A stretch of DNA of 64,000 nt from Muricoccus pecuniae. GTDB lineage: Bacteria; Pseudomonadota; Alphaproteobacteria; Acetobacterales; Acetobacteraceae. The translations under genes and the position numbers were made by a program. The notes beneath the pieces are model-generated. The model worked only from the letters and a program-made list of their open reading frames with translations, had not been told where the DNA came from and made no database searches. How positions within the stretch are numbered: the first letter of the stretch is position 1; every line of letters starts with the position of its first letter. Shown here in pieces: positions 55,145-64,000 of this stretch. The stretch lies in the NCBI RefSeq assembly GCF_014199205.1, contig NZ_JACIJD010000012.1, forward strand, positions 62,001 to 126,000, read 5' to 3'.

Positions 55145-57250
55145 TTGCACGCCCCGACCATCGAGAGAGGCCCCGCTTTCTCCACCGGCCTCGACAGGGA
55201 AGCCGCCGTGGCCCAGGCCCTCGCCCTGCACCGGGCCGGAGACCTGCGGGCGGCGGAGCCGATCTACCGCGCCGTCCTGGAGGAGGAGCCCCGGCACTTT
55301 CAGGCCCTGCACCTTCTCGGCCTGCTGCGGGCCATGGCGGGGGACCCCGTCGGCGCCGCCTCGCTGCTGCACCGCGCGATCGCGGTGGACCCGAGCCACG
55401 GCTTCGTTCACAGCAACCTCGGCAACGCGCTGGTGGAGATCGACCAGGCACAGGCGGGGCTCGAGGCCTTCGACCGCGCCGTCGCCCTCCAGCCCGCACT
55501 GATCGAGGCCTGGGTGGGGCGCGGCAACGCCCTGCACGCCCTCGGCCGCTCCGCCGAGGCCCTGGACGCCTTCGACTCCGCCGAAGCCCTCGGGGCCGAC
55601 ATGCCGGAGCTGCACAACAACCGCGGCAACGCGCTCCGCTCCCTGAGTCGCCCCGCGGAGGCCCTGCTGGCCTATGACGCCGCCATCGCGCGGAACCCGG
55701 TCTATGCCGCCGCCCATGCCAACCGCGCGACCGCCCTGGCCGACCTGCACCGGGACACCGAGGCGCTGGTCAGCGTCGGCATCTCGCTCGCCCTCCGTCC
55801 GAACGACCCGAACGCGCTGAACACCCAGGGTGTCATCCTCCGCGGGCTGCGGCGCCCGGAGGAGGCGCTGGAGACGCTCGATTTCGCCATCTCCCTCGCC
55901 CCGGATCTGTCCGACCTCCACAGCAGCCGGACGGCCGTCCTCTGCGACCTCGGCCGGCACGAGGAGGCGCTGCTCAGCGCCGAGACCGCCCTCGCCCTCT
56001 CGGACAGCGCGAACGCGCACCGCAACCGCGCCGCGACCCTGACCCTTCTCGGCCGCCATGCCGATGCCGAGGAGGCCGACCGCCTCGCGCTCCGCACCAA
56101 CCCTTCCTGCGGGGAGGCGTGGAACGGGCGCGGCAACGCCCTCACCGAGTTGGGCCGCTTCGAGGAGGCGATGGAGTGCTTCGCCCGGGCCAGTGCACTG
56201 CATCCGGGCAACCGGAGCATCATCTACAACCGGGGCAACACGCTGCGCGGCATGGGCCGTCACCGCGAGGCCGTCGCCTCTTTCGACGAGGCGATCGCCC
56301 TCGACCCGGACTTCGCCGAGGCCCATTGGAACCGCGCCCTGAGCGTGCTCGCCCTCGGCGAGTTGGAGGAGGGCTTCGCCGCCTATGAGTGGCGCTGGCG
56401 GCGCAAGGGCTTCCCGCCCAACCCCCATGCCGCGAGCCCTCTCTGGCAGGGCGAGCCGATGGAGGGGCGGACGCTCTTCCTGCATGCCGAGCAAGGGCTC
56501 GGCGACACGATCCAGATGGTCCGCTACCTCCCCCTGGCCGCCGCGAGCGGGGCAAGGGTGGTGCTGCAGGTCCAGCGCCCGCTCGTCCCGCTGCTCGAGG
56601 GCGTGCCGGGCGTGGCGGCACTGATCACGCCGGCCGACCCCGTGCCGCCGCACGACGCCCAGTGCCCGCTTCTCAGCCTGCCCCATGTCCTGGCCACCCG
56701 GGCGGACACGGTGCCCGCCCCGATCCCCTTCCCCGCCGTCGATCCCGCCCGGATCGAGGCCTGGCAGCGCGATCTTCCCCGCACGGGGCTGCGCCTCGGC
56801 CTCGCCTGCTCCGGCAACCCCGCCCATCGCGGGGACCGGCACCGCTCCATCCCCCTGGCGCTCTTCGCGCCCCTTCTCGGCCCTGGCGTGGAGGGCTTCA
56901 TCGTGCAGACCGAGATCCGCGAGAGCGACGAGGCTTTCCTCACCGCGACCCCGAACCTCACCGACCTGCGCCCGCGCCTGACGAGCTTCACCGAGACCGC
57001 CGCCGCGCTGCACGCCATGGACGTGGTGGTCTGCGTCGACACGAGCGTGGCGCATCTCACGGGAAGCCTCGGCAGGCCCGCCCACCTGCTCCTGCCCTCC
57101 CTGCCGGATTGGCGCTGGATGCTGGAGCGGGAGGACACGCCCTGGTACCCCTCCATGCGCCTGCACCGCCGCGCGAGGGGCGAGGACTGGGAGGCCGTGA
57201 TCGCCCGCGTCGCCGCCGCCCTCGCCGCGGGGGAGAGGATGGCGGCCTAA
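55145..57250 (+). CDS. TPR protein with C-terminal glycosyltransferase-like domain
   Basis: A 701-residue protein: about ten to eleven tetratricopeptide repeats over residues 25-410 (for example FVHSNLGNALVEIDQAQAGLEAFDRAVALQP, ELHNNRGNALRSLSRPAEALLAYDAA), then a GT9/GT41-like domain (LFLHAEQGLGDTIQMVRYL, GLACSGNPAHRGDRHRSIPLALF, DVVVCVDTSVAHLTGSLGRPAHLLLP, WRWML). The AEQGLGDTIQ and DTSVAHL.G blocks are those of GT9-type transferases linked to TPRs. It may glycosylate a surface or flagellar protein. The TTG at 55145 has GGAGG before it. Confidence 0.86.
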   Translation: MHAPTIERGPAFSTGLDREAAVAQALALHRAGDLRAAEPIYRAVLEEEPRHFQALHLLGLLRAMAGDPVGAASLLHRAIAVDPSHGFVHSNLGNALVEIDQAQAGLEAFDRAVALQPALIEAWVGRGNALHALGRSAEALDAFDSAEALGADMPELHNNRGNALRSLSRPAEALLAYDAAIARNPVYAAAHANRATALADLHRDTEALVSVGISLALRPNDPNALNTQGVILRGLRRPEEALETLDFAISLAPDLSDLHSSRTAVLCDLGRHEEALLSAETALALSDSANAHRNRAATLTLLGRHADAEEADRLALRTNPSCGEAWNGRGNALTELGRFEEAMECFARASALHPGNRSIIYNRGNTLRGMGRHREAVASFDEAIALDPDFAEAHWNRALSVLALGELEEGFAAYEWRWRRKGFPPNPHAASPLWQGEPMEGRTLFLHAEQGLGDTIQMVRYLPLAAASGARVVLQVQRPLVPLLEGVPGVAALITPADPVPPHDAQCPLLSLPHVLATRADTVPAPIPFPAVDPARIEAWQRDLPRTGLRLGLACSGNPAHRGDRHRSIPLALFAPLLGPGVEGFIVQTEIRESDEAFLTATPNLTDLRPRLTSFTETAAALHAMDVVVCVDTSVAHLTGSLGRPAHLLLPSLPDWRWMLEREDTPWYPSMRLHRRARGEDWEAVIARVAAALAAGERMAA

Positions 57251-57256
57251 GGGGGG

Positions 57257-58687
57257 CTAGTCCGCCGCTTGGGAGAGCGGGCGGGCAACGCTCTCCAGCG
57301 ACTTGCCCTCCGCCGCGAAACCGAGCTTCCATTCCGTCCCCGCCGCCACGAGCATCAGCGCGGCGCCGAGCAGGTAGCCCCACATGATGTCGGTCCGCTG
57401 CCCGCCCTCGATGAGCGCGCCGAACAGGGCGGGCCCGACCACGCCGCCGACGAGCGTGCCGAAGGCGTAGAACAGGGCGATGCCCATGGCCCGCATCTCA
57501 AGCGGAAAGCTCTCCCCCACCGTCAGATAGGCGGCAGAGGCGGCGGCGGAGGCGAAGAAGAAGATCACCGTCCAGGCGGCGGTCTGCTCCCAGGCCGAGA
57601 GCCAGCCCTGGGCGAAGGCGAAGCCGGTGAAGGCCATCAGCACCCCGGCCAGGCCGTAGGTGGCCGTGATCATGATCCGCCGCCCGATCGTGTCGAAGAA
57701 GTGCCCGAGGATCAGCGGCCCGGCGAGGTTGCCGAGCGCGAAGGGCAGCATGAACCAGCCGATATGGGCGGAGGGAATGCCGTAGAAGCGCGTCAGCACC
57801 AGGGCGTAGGTGAAGAACACCGCATTGTAGCAGAAGGCCTGGCAGGCCATGAGCACGATGCCCAGCAGGGCGCGGTCGAGATAGGTGCGGAAAAGGGTGC
57901 GCGCTACCTCGCCCAGGGTGGTGTGGCTGCGCGGGTCGATCCGGATCGGCTCGCCCACGACGGGAGGCAGCGGACCTTTCTCCCGGGCGACCCAGACCTC
58001 GATGTCGCCCACGATCCGCTCCGCCTCCTCGCGCCGGCCATGGGTCATCAGCCAGCGCGGGCTCTCCGGGATCCACTTCCGCAGGAACAGCACGGAGATC
58101 GAGAGCGCGCCGCCCACGCCGAAGGCGAGCCGCCAGCCCAACTCGGGGTCGATCACCGCGGGATCGAGCAGCAGGAGGGAGGACGCCGCGCCGATCGCCG
58201 CTCCGCCCCAGAAGGTGCCGTTCACGGCCAAGTCCGTGGTGCCTCGCCGGCGGGCCGGGATCAGCTCCTGGATTGCGGAGTTCACGGCGGAGTACTCGCC
58301 CCCGATCCCGGCCCCGGTGAAGAAGCGGAAGATGGCGAAGGACCAGAAATCCCAGGAGAACCCGGTGGCGATCGTCGCCAGGAGGTAGACGAGCACCGTG
58401 AGGGTGAAGAGCTTCTTCCGCCCCAGCCGGTCCGTCAGCCAGCCGAAAAACAGCGCTCCGAAGACCGCGCCGAGGAGGTAGGCCGAGGCGGTCAGCCCCA
58501 CCTCCGTCTCGCTGAGCCGCAGCCGCGGGCTCTCCTTGATGGCGCCCGCCAGCGAGCCGACGAGCGTCACCTCCAGCCCGTCGAGCACCCAGGTCACGCC
58601 AAGGGCGATGACGACGAGCCAGTGGAAGCGGGACCAGGGGAGCCGGTCCAGCCGGTGCGGCAGGTCGGTGGTGAAGGCCTTGGACAA
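57257..58687 (-). CDS. MFS transporter, metabolite:H+ symporter type
   Basis: A 476-residue MFS protein with twelve membrane segments. The loop 2-3 motif is GWLTDRLGRKKLFTLT, the loop 4-5 region GAGIGGEYSAVNSAIQELIPARRRG is that of the sugar/metabolite:H+ symporter (SP/AAHS) group, and WIPESPRWLMTHGRREEAERIV precedes the central loop. It probably imports an organic acid. Stop is six bases from the convergent TPR-glycosyltransferase stop, with no room for a terminator. Confidence 0.9.
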   Translation of the reverse strand: MSKAFTTDLPHRLDRLPWSRFHWLVVIALGVTWVLDGLEVTLVGSLAGAIKESPRLRLSETEVGLTASAYLLGAVFGALFFGWLTDRLGRKKLFTLTVLVYLLATIATGFSWDFWSFAIFRFFTGAGIGGEYSAVNSAIQELIPARRRGTTDLAVNGTFWGGAAIGAASSLLLLDPAVIDPELGWRLAFGVGGALSISVLFLRKWIPESPRWLMTHGRREEAERIVGDIEVWVAREKGPLPPVVGEPIRIDPRSHTTLGEVARTLFRTYLDRALLGIVLMACQAFCYNAVFFTYALVLTRFYGIPSAHIGWFMLPFALGNLAGPLILGHFFDTIGRRIMITATYGLAGVLMAFTGFAFAQGWLSAWEQTAAWTVIFFFASAAASAAYLTVGESFPLEMRAMGIALFYAFGTLVGGVVGPALFGALIEGGQRTDIMWGYLLGAALMLVAAGTEWKLGFAAEGKSLESVARPLSQAAD

Positions 58688-58750
58688 GTTCTCGCTCCCC
58701 GTCGTTCCCGGGTGGGGAACCCTGCTAGGGGCGGAAGGTTCCAGGCGTGA

Positions 58751-59959
58751 TCAGCCGGCCGAACCCGCCTCCTCCCGCGCCAGCTCCACGGCCAGCTCGG
58801 CGAAGGCCCAGTCCAGCCAGGGCAGCAGCGCCTCGATGTCCGAGGTCTCCACCGTCGCCCCGCCCCAGATCCGGAGGCCGGGCGGCGCGTCGCGGTAGGA
58901 GGCGATGTCGAGCGCCACCCCCTCCTCCTCTAGGATCGCGGCCAGCCGCTTGGCCGCGCGGGCCTGGCCGGCCGCGTCCATCGCCTTGAACCAGGGGACG
59001 GTGATCGTCAGGCAGATGGAGGTGCAGGAGCGCGTCGCCTCCTCCACGGCCAGGAAGTCGGCCCAGCCGCTATGGGCGACCCAGCCCGCCACCGCCGCCA
59101 GATTCGCCTCCGACCGCGCGATCAGCGCGTCCAGCCCGCCGATCGATTCCGCCCAGCGGAGACCATCCAGCGCGTCCTCCACGCAGAGCATGGAGGGCGT
59201 GTTGATCGTGTCGCCCTGGAAGATGCCCTCGATGAGCTTCCCGCCCTTGGTCAGCCGGAAGATCTTCGGCAGGGGTCGGCCGGGGTTGGTGGCTTCCAGC
59301 CGCGCCACCGCGCGGGGCGAGAGGGCCAGCATCCCGTGCGCCGCCTCGCCCCCCAGCACCTTCTGCCAGGACCAGGTGACGACATCGAGCTTCTCCCAGG
59401 GAAGCCGCATGGCGAAGGCGGCCGAGGTCGCGTCGCAGATGGCCAACCCCTCGCGCTCGTCGCTGATGAAGTCTGCATCCGCCAGCCGCACGCCCGAGGT
59501 CGTGCCGTTCCAGACGAAGACCGCGTCGCGGGCGGGGTCCACGGGATCGAGGGCCGGGAGCCGCCCGTAGGCCGCCTCCCGGATGCGCGCATCGCCCAGC
59601 CTCAGCTGCTGCACGATGTCCGTCGCCCACTCCTTCGAGAAGCTCTCCCAGACCAGCACGTCCACGCCCCTGGTACCGAGGACGGACCAGAGGATCATCT
59701 CCACCGCGCCGGTGTCGGAGGCCGGGACGACGCCGAGCCGCCAGTCCGCCGGCATGCCCAGCAGGGCCTTCGAGCGCTCGATCACCTCCGCGATGCGCGC
59801 CTTCGGCTCCGCGGCCCGGTGGCTGCGGCCGAGCATCGCGCCCTCCAGCGCCGCCAGGGACCAGCCCGGGCGCTTGGCGCAGGGGCCGGAGGAGAAGCAG
59901 GGATTGCGGGGGCGCTCCTCCGGCCTCGCCGCGCCCATCTCGCCGCTCGCTGCCGCCAT
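58751..59959 (-). CDS. serC: Phosphoserine aminotransferase
   Basis: A 402-residue class V aminotransferase of the alphaproteobacterial SerC subgroup. It starts [15 protein letters not shown] and has [40 protein letters not shown] and the PLP lysine in [11 protein letters not shown]. It makes phosphoserine (and acts in B6 synthesis). serA is not adjacent. GAGAGG lies five bases before the ATG; a 23-bp tandem repeat fills the sequence just upstream. Confidence 0.93.
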   Translation of the reverse strand: MAAASGEMGAARPEERPRNPCFSSGPCAKRPGWSLAALEGAMLGRSHRAAEPKARIAEVIERSKALLGMPADWRLGVVPASDTGAVEMILWSVLGTRGVDVLVWESFSKEWATDIVQQLRLGDARIREAAYGRLPALDPVDPARDAVFVWNGTTSGVRLADADFISDEREGLAICDATSAAFAMRLPWEKLDVVTWSWQKVLGGEAAHGMLALSPRAVARLEATNPGRPLPKIFRLTKGGKLIEGIFQGDTINTPSMLCVEDALDGLRWAESIGGLDALIARSEANLAAVAGWVAHSGWADFLAVEEATRSCTSICLTITVPWFKAMDAAGQARAAKRLAAILEEEGVALDIASYRDAPPGLRIWGGATVETSDIEALLPWLDWAFAELAVELAREEAGSAG

Positions 59960-59982
59960 GAGAACCTCTCCCGCTCCGGTGT

Positions 59983-60051
59983 CCCCGCGGGCTACCGCCC
60001 GACGCCCCCGCGGGCTACCGCCCGGTGGCCCCGCGGGCTAGCCCCCGCCCG
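59983..60051. repeat. 23-bp tandem repeat, three copies
   Basis: Units start at 59983, 60006 and 60029, each CCCCGCGGGCTA followed by CCGCCCG or CCCCCG. The array lies 24 bases before the serC start codon, within its leader or promoter, and 72 bases before the divergent AI-2E gene. Units abut with no spacers. Each contains CCCGCGGG, a palindrome. Confidence 0.8.
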
Positions 60052-60122
60052 CCGTTCCGGTCAAGCGAAGGGCGCGCGCGAGGGGCGCGCAACCCCGCCC
60101 CTCCCCCCTCGTTGCCGCCCCG

Positions 60123-61157
60123 ATGCGCCATGACTCCGCCACCCTGATCATTCTTCTCGCCGTCGTGGCGCTCATCGCCTGGTTCGCCCCGGACGTGGTC
60201 CTCATCGTCTTCGCCGGCTGCCTCCTCGCGGTGGCGCTGCGCGCGCCGGGCGTGCCGCTGGCCCGGCGCCTGGGCATCGCCGAGCACTGGGGGGTGATGA
60301 TCGTCGCGCTGGTCGCGCTGGTCGCCCTCGGCCTGCTCGTCTGGTTCGGCTTCGCCACCCTCGCCGACCAGGCGCGGGAGTTCTCCCGGGCCGTCCCGCG
60401 CGTGCTGGAGCGGGCCGGAACCCTGCTGGAGGGGCTGCCCGGCGGCGACTGGCTGAAGGGGCAGGCCCAGCCCGAGGCGGTGCAGCCCTCCGCCCGGGCG
60501 GCGGCGAACTTCGCGCTGGCCGGGGTGAGCGGCACGCTCGGCGCGCTGGGCAATGCGCTGCTCGTCCTCCTGCTCGGCCTCTATATCGGCGCGGACCCCA
60601 CCCTCTACCGGCGCGGTGCGCTCGCCCTGCTCTCCCCCGGCCTGCGCCCGCGCGGGGAGGCGACGCTGAACGCCATGGCGCACTCGCTGCGCGGCTGGCT
60701 GCTCGGGCAGATGTTCGGCATGGCCTTCACGGGGGTCTTCACCTTCCTCGGCCTCTGGGCGCTCGGCGTGCCGCTGGCGGCGCTGCTCGCCATCCTGACG
60801 GCGATCTTCGGCTTCATGCCCTATATCGGGCCGGTGATCGGCGCGGTGCCGGCCGTGCTCATCGCCGCCTCGCACGACACCTCGCTCGTGCCCTGGGTGA
60901 TCGCGCTTTTCTTCGCGTCCCAGAACATCGAGGGCAATTTCCTCACGCCCATGGTGCAGAAGCAGTCGTCCGACGTGCCGCCGGCCCTGCTGCTCGGGGC
61001 GCAGGCGCTGTTCGGCACGGGACTCGGCTTCCTCGGCATCCTGTTGGCCGCCCCGATCGCGGCGGCGGGGATGGCGGCGCTCCGCGTCTCCTATGTCGAG
61101 GGCTGGGTCGAGGACCCCGCCGACACCGATGAGAAGCGGATCATCCGCCCGGCCTGA
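60123..61157 (+). CDS. AI-2E family (TqsA/PerM-like) membrane protein
   Basis: A 344-residue AI-2E transporter family protein with seven or eight membrane segments. The conserved end is FGFMPYIGPVIGAVPAVLIA, then FFASQNIEGNFLTPMVQKQSSDVPPALLL and FLGILLAAPIAA. The family includes TqsA, PerM and sodium/proton antiporters, so signalling need not be its role. Start GTG/ATG region at 60123 is clear (MRHDSATLIILLAV). Confidence 0.88.
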   Translation: MRHDSATLIILLAVVALIAWFAPDVVLIVFAGCLLAVALRAPGVPLARRLGIAEHWGVMIVALVALVALGLLVWFGFATLADQAREFSRAVPRVLERAGTLLEGLPGGDWLKGQAQPEAVQPSARAAANFALAGVSGTLGALGNALLVLLLGLYIGADPTLYRRGALALLSPGLRPRGEATLNAMAHSLRGWLLGQMFGMAFTGVFTFLGLWALGVPLAALLAILTAIFGFMPYIGPVIGAVPAVLIAASHDTSLVPWVIALFFASQNIEGNFLTPMVQKQSSDVPPALLLGAQALFGTGLGFLGILLAAPIAAAGMAALRVSYVEGWVEDPADTDEKRIIRPA

Positions 61158-61162
61158 GGCTC

Positions 61163-61269
61163 CTAGAGCGGTTTCCGTTCGCCCTGGCTCACTTCAACCG
61201 CTCGGGCATGTTGTTCGAAGAGCCGATTCACCCGTCCCGGTGATTCCACCGGAACGGGATCGGCTCTAG
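61163..61269. repeat. REP/MITE-like element with CTAGAGC termini
   Basis: A 107-bp segment bounded by CTAGAGC (61163-61169) and GCTCTAG (61263-61269). Inside are two hairpins: AGCGGTT/AACCGCT (61167-61173 with 61196-61202) and AGAGCCGAT/ATCGGCTCT (61219-61227 with 61259-61267), the latter with CCCGT.CCGGTG/CACCGG.ACGGG inside. This form is that of the dispersed intergenic palindromes of alphaproteobacteria. Its right end supplies the TAG stop codon of thiD. It could also end transcription from either side. Confidence 0.65.
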
Positions 61270-62075
61270 CCCAGCGCCGCGAGCCGCGCGGGATCGACCG
61301 TCACGGCATGGTCCAGCGGCCCGTGGCCGTGCCCGTAGCCCGGGGCGGAGCGAATCGCCGCCTCCACATAGGCCCGCGCGCGCACCACCGAATCCCTGAG
61401 CCCCAGGCCCTGGGCCAGGCCGGCCGCGATGGCGGAGGCGAGGGTGCAGCCCGTGCCATGGGTATGGGGAGTGTCGATGCGCGGGCTCTCGAACACCTCC
61501 AGCCCGTCCTCGGTCGCCAGCACGTCCCGCACCACGGGGCCATCGAGATGCCCGCCCTTCAGCAGCACGGCGGGCACGCCGAGCGTCATCAGCACCTCCG
61601 CCGCGTGCTCCATCGTCTCGGCATCGGGGATGGACATGCCGGACAGCACCTCCGCCTCCGGAAGGTTCGGGGTGAGAATCGTGGCCAGCGGCATGAGGCG
61701 GCGCTTCAGCGTCTCCACCGCGCCGGGCTCGAGCAGGCGGGCCCCGCCCTTGGCCACCATCACGGGATCGGCGACCAGCTTCACCCCGCAGCCGGCCAGC
61801 GCGTCGCAGACGGCGTCGATCGTCGCGGCATCGGCCAGCATGCCGGTCTTGATGCAGTCCGCCCCGATATCCTCCAAGGACATGCGGATCTGGAGCTGCA
61901 GGAAATCGAGCGGCACGGGGTGGACGGCGCGCACGCCGCGCGTGTCCTGCGCGGTCAGCGCCGTCACGGCGGTCGCGGCATAGGCGCCGAGGGCCGTCAC
62001 CGCCTTGATGTCGGCCTGGATGCCCGCCCCACCCCCCGAATCGGAGCCGGCGACGATCAGCACGCGCCCCTTCAT
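61266..62075 (-). CDS. thiD: Hydroxymethylpyrimidine/phosphomethylpyrimidine kinase
   Basis: A 269-residue ThiD, phosphorylating HMP and HMP-P for thiamine. It starts [21 protein letters not shown], has [36 protein letters not shown] and the catalytic [18 protein letters not shown]. The ATG at 62075 overlaps the glmM stop (ATGA). The stop codon lies inside the repeat element at 61163-61269. Confidence 0.95.
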   Translation of the reverse strand: MKGRVLIVAGSDSGGGAGIQADIKAVTALGAYAATAVTALTAQDTRGVRAVHPVPLDFLQLQIRMSLEDIGADCIKTGMLADAATIDAVCDALAGCGVKLVADPVMVAKGGARLLEPGAVETLKRRLMPLATILTPNLPEAEVLSGMSIPDAETMEHAAEVLMTLGVPAVLLKGGHLDGPVVRDVLATEDGLEVFESPRIDTPHTHGTGCTLASAIAAGLAQGLGLRDSVVRARAYVEAAIRSAPGYGHGHGPLDHAVTVDPARLAALG

Positions 62076-63451
62076 TCGGCGGCGGCCCGGGCCGGGGCGG
62101 CAGAGGCCGTGCGGATCACCTCGGCCAGCCGGGCGGTGAGCTGATCCACCATCTCCTCCTCCTCGGCCTCGACCATCACGCGGATCAGGGGCTCCGTCCC
62201 GCTCGGGCGGATCAGCACGCGGCCGCGGGGGCCGAGCTCGGCCTCGGCCGCGGCGATTGCCTCCGCCACCCGCTCGTCGGCCAGCGGCGAGCCGCCGGAA
62301 TGGCGGACATTGACCAGCTTCTGCGGCAGGGGCCGGAAGCGGCGCAGCACCTCGCTCGCCGGGCGCCGCTCCTCGACCAGGACCGAGAGCACCTGGAGCG
62401 CGGCCACCAGCCCGTCCCCGGTGGTGCCGTGGTCCGAGAGGATGACGTGGCCCGACTGCTCGCCCCCCAGGTTGCAGCCCTTCTCGCGCATCGCCTCTCC
62501 CACGTAGCGGTCCCCCACCTTCGTCCGGATGAGGGTAAGGCCCTTCTCCTGAAGAAAGCGTTCCAGCCCGAGATTGGACATGACGGTGGCCACCACCGCC
62601 CCGCCGCGCAGCCGCCCCTCGGCGGCCCAGGAGGCGGCGATGAGGGCGAGGATCTGGTCGCCGTCCACAACGGCGCCGGTCTCGTCCACCAGCACCACGC
62701 GGTCGGCATCCCCGTCCAGCGCGATGCCCAGATCGGCGCGGCGCTCCCGCACCAGCGCGGCCAGGGCGCCGGGCGCGGTGCTGCCGCAGCCCGCATTGAT
62801 GTTGAAGCCATCGGGCGCGACGCCGACGGAGACCACCTCGGCGCCGAGCTCCCAGAGCACGGTGGGGGCCACCTTGTAGCCGGCGCCATGGGCGCAATCG
62901 ACGACGATCCGCAGCCCTTCCAGGCTTCGCCCGCGCGGGAAGCTCGCCTTCACCGCCTCGATGTAGCGGCCGGGCGCGTCCTCCAGCCGGGAGGCCCGGC
63001 CGAGGCGGCGCGGCGCGGCGAGGGCGGCGGTGAGATCGCCGCCCATCATCGCCTCGATCTCCTCCTCCTGCGCGTCGGAGAGCTTCAGCCCATCCGGCCC
63101 GAAGAGCTTGATGCCGTTGTCCTCGAAGGGGTTGTGCGAGGCGCTGACCATCACCCCGAGATCGGCCCGCAGGCTGCGCGTCAGCAGCGCGATGGCCGGC
63201 GTCGGCAGCGGGCCGACGAGCACCACGTCCATGCCCGCGCCCACGAAGCCCGCCGTCAGCGCGGGCTCCAGCATGTAGCCGGAGAGGCGGGTGTCCTTGC
63301 CGATCACTACGCGGTGCCGGTGCCCGCCGCGGTTGAAGAAGCGGCCCGCCGCCTGGCCCAGGCGCAGCGCCGTCGCCGCATCCATCGGCGCGCGATTGGC
63401 CACGCCCCGGATACCGTCCGTGCCGAAAAGGCGCCTCTTGCCGTCGCTCAT
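62072..63451 (-). CDS. glmM: Phosphoglucosamine mutase
   Basis: A 459-residue GlmM, which makes glucosamine-1-phosphate for peptidoglycan and LPS. The phospho-serine loop is [15 protein letters not shown], the metal-binding loop [13 protein letters not shown], the sugar loop GGEQSGHVI and the phosphate-binding [14 protein letters not shown]-terminal [12 protein letters not shown] is canonical. folP precedes it by 71 bp, the usual alphaproteobacterial order. Confidence 0.96.
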   Translation of the reverse strand: MSDGKRRLFGTDGIRGVANRAPMDAATALRLGQAAGRFFNRGGHRHRVVIGKDTRLSGYMLEPALTAGFVGAGMDVVLVGPLPTPAIALLTRSLRADLGVMVSASHNPFEDNGIKLFGPDGLKLSDAQEEEIEAMMGGDLTAALAAPRRLGRASRLEDAPGRYIEAVKASFPRGRSLEGLRIVVDCAHGAGYKVAPTVLWELGAEVVSVGVAPDGFNINAGCGSTAPGALAALVRERRADLGIALDGDADRVVLVDETGAVVDGDQILALIAASWAAEGRLRGGAVVATVMSNLGLERFLQEKGLTLIRTKVGDRYVGEAMREKGCNLGGEQSGHVILSDHGTTGDGLVAALQVLSVLVEERRPASEVLRRFRPLPQKLVNVRHSGGSPLADERVAEAIAAAEAELGPRGRVLIRPSGTEPLIRVMVEAEEEEMVDQLTARLAEVIRTASAAPARAAAE

Positions 63452-63482
63452 GCCCGCCCTCCCCAGCGTTCGTCTCTCTGTA

Positions 63483-63514
63483 GCGCCTCCCCGCCGCCAG
63501 GGGCAGGGAGGCGC
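63483..63514 (-). other. Inverted repeat between folP and glmM
   Basis: GCGCCTCCC and GGGAGGCGC (9-bp perfect arms, 14-base loop) sit in the 71-bp gap after folP. It could be a weak terminator or a processing site inside the folP-glmM-thiD unit. No T-run. Confidence 0.35.
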
Positions 63515-63522
63515 CGGTTTCC

Positions 63523-64000
63523 TCAGGCCTCGACGGGAACCTGCGGTGCCCCGGCCACGCTCGCCCGCCAGAGGCGCAAGGCCGCCACCGTCTCGGCGAC
63601 GTCGTGGACCCGCAGCATCGAGGCCCCGCGCGAGGCGGCGGCGATCGCGACCCCCACGCTGCCCGCCATGCGGTCCCGCGGGGCGGCGGCGCCGGAAAGG
63701 GTGCCGATGAAGCGCTTGCGAGACGCCCCCACCAGCACCGGGCAGCCGAGGCCGAGCAGGATGGGCAGCCGGTCCAGCAGCTCGAGGTTGTGGTCCATCG
63801 TCTTGCCGAAGCCGATCCCGGGATCCACCGCAATGCGGTGGCGCGGGATGCCGGCCGCCTCGCAGGCGGCAATGCGAGCGGCGAGGAAGCGCGTCACCTC
63901 CAGCGCCACGTCCTCGTAGCGGGCGCGGTCCTGCATGGTCGCGGGGTCGGTGCCGGGCATGTGCATCAGCACCACGGAGCAGCCGGCCTCCGCCACCACG
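63523..64000 (-). CDS. folP: Dihydropteroate synthase, N-terminus beyond the window
   Basis: The visible 158 residues are the C-terminal part of FolP, which joins pABA to the pterin in folate synthesis: [50 protein letters not shown] and [17 protein letters not shown]. These hold the pterin-binding lysine/arginine (SRKRF) and the final HDV motif. The reading frame continues past base 64000, so the true start is outside. Confidence 0.95.
   Translation of the reverse strand, partial: VVAEAGCSVVLMHMPGTDPATMQDRARYEDVALEVTRFLAARIAACEAAGIPRHRIAVDPGIGFGKTMDHNLELLDRLPILLGLGCPVLVGASRKRFIGTLSGAAAPRDRMAGSVGVAIAAASRGASMLRVHDVAETVAALRLWRASVAGAPQVPVEA

Noticed and set aside
55094-57166. A 690-residue minus-strand frame opposite the TPR-glycosyltransferase
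   Set aside because: It is a shadow of the TPR repeats on the other strand, lacks a domain, and would leave no room for the supported gene.
61266-63872. An 868-residue minus-strand frame covering thiD and glmM
   Set aside because: Only its C-terminal part is ThiD. The rest is an out-of-frame reading of glmM and folP; real starts with ATGA overlap explain the region.

Overview
The window is a GC-rich, densely coded chromosomal segment of an alphaproteobacterium. The best guess is Acetobacteraceae of the Roseomonas type. The grounds are: a SUF operon built with SufU and led by an Rrf2 regulator; the alphaproteobacterial small families GapR (DUF2312), TrcR (DUF1013), DUF1192, DUF465 and DUF1244; COQ9; several solute-binding transport systems of the TAXI-TRAP and Bug types; and heavy use of GTG and TTG starts with ATGA, GTGA or TGATG gene junctions. 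No rRNA, tRNA, CRISPR array, insertion sequence or prophage was recognised.

Layout. 1-6.1 kb: Fe-S assembly operon on the minus strand (Rrf2 regulator, sufB, sufC, sufD, sufS, sufU, sufT), with a near-perfect inverted repeat at its head. 6.2-11.4 kb: a NUDIX hydrolase, then a tightly coupled five-gene minus-strand operon (MaoC-type hydratase, two EamA exporters, metallo-beta-lactamase-fold hydrolase, MpaB/DUF2236 oxygenase). 11.4-15.7 kb: an envelope glycan cluster (GT-C membrane protein, methyltransferase, GT2 glycosyltransferase, ArnE-like small transporter, DUF3574 lipoprotein). 15.7-20.9 kb: TAXI-TRAP transporter, pyridoxal kinase, SDR and a YkvA-like protein. 21-22 kb: rpmE, then hsp20 behind a ROSE-like RNA thermometer. 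22-25.2 kb: DUF1192, TrcR, a divergent pair of DUF465 genes, purE and purK. 25.3-29.4 kb: an OmpA-type porin, two small secreted proteins, COQ9, peptide deformylase and rpsU. 29.5-37.4 kb: ChaC-like cyclotransferase, the three-gene pnt transhydrogenase operon, DUF3891, an ABC1/UbiB kinase and oligoendopeptidase F. 37.4-40.6 kb: acyl-CoA synthetase, gapR, an EI24 membrane protein and DUF1244. 40.6-42 kb: a lower-GC accessory patch with a 20-bp palindrome and a DUF4214 repeat protein. 42-46.3 kb: a divergent hydroxy-acid cluster (Bug binding protein and tartrate/malate dehydrogenase; GntR regulator and TtuD glycerate kinase). 46.4-48 kb: a pyruvate kinase carrying an N-terminal Cro/YdaS-like helix-turn-helix. 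48-57.3 kb: Ada, a TPR protein, glcF, purA, hisZ, a lipoprotein and a TPR-glycosyltransferase. 57.3-64 kb: MFS transporter, serC, an AI-2E family protein and the folP-glmM-thiD operon.

The most unusual item is the HTH-pyruvate kinase reading frame (46378-48021). The short gap before it holds two CTTA-N7-TAAG sites whose outer half-sites are a perfect inverted repeat (TAACTTAG...CTAAGTTA), the second lying just before the start codon. This looks like an enzyme that could bind its own promoter. An internal TTG with a good ribosome binding site could also give a conventional pyruvate kinase from the same gene. Other points worth attention are the ROSE-like thermometer before hsp20, a 107-bp REP/MITE-like element that supplies the thiD stop codon, the 20-bp palindrome before the DUF4214 gene, and an extra CxxC motif in SufU.
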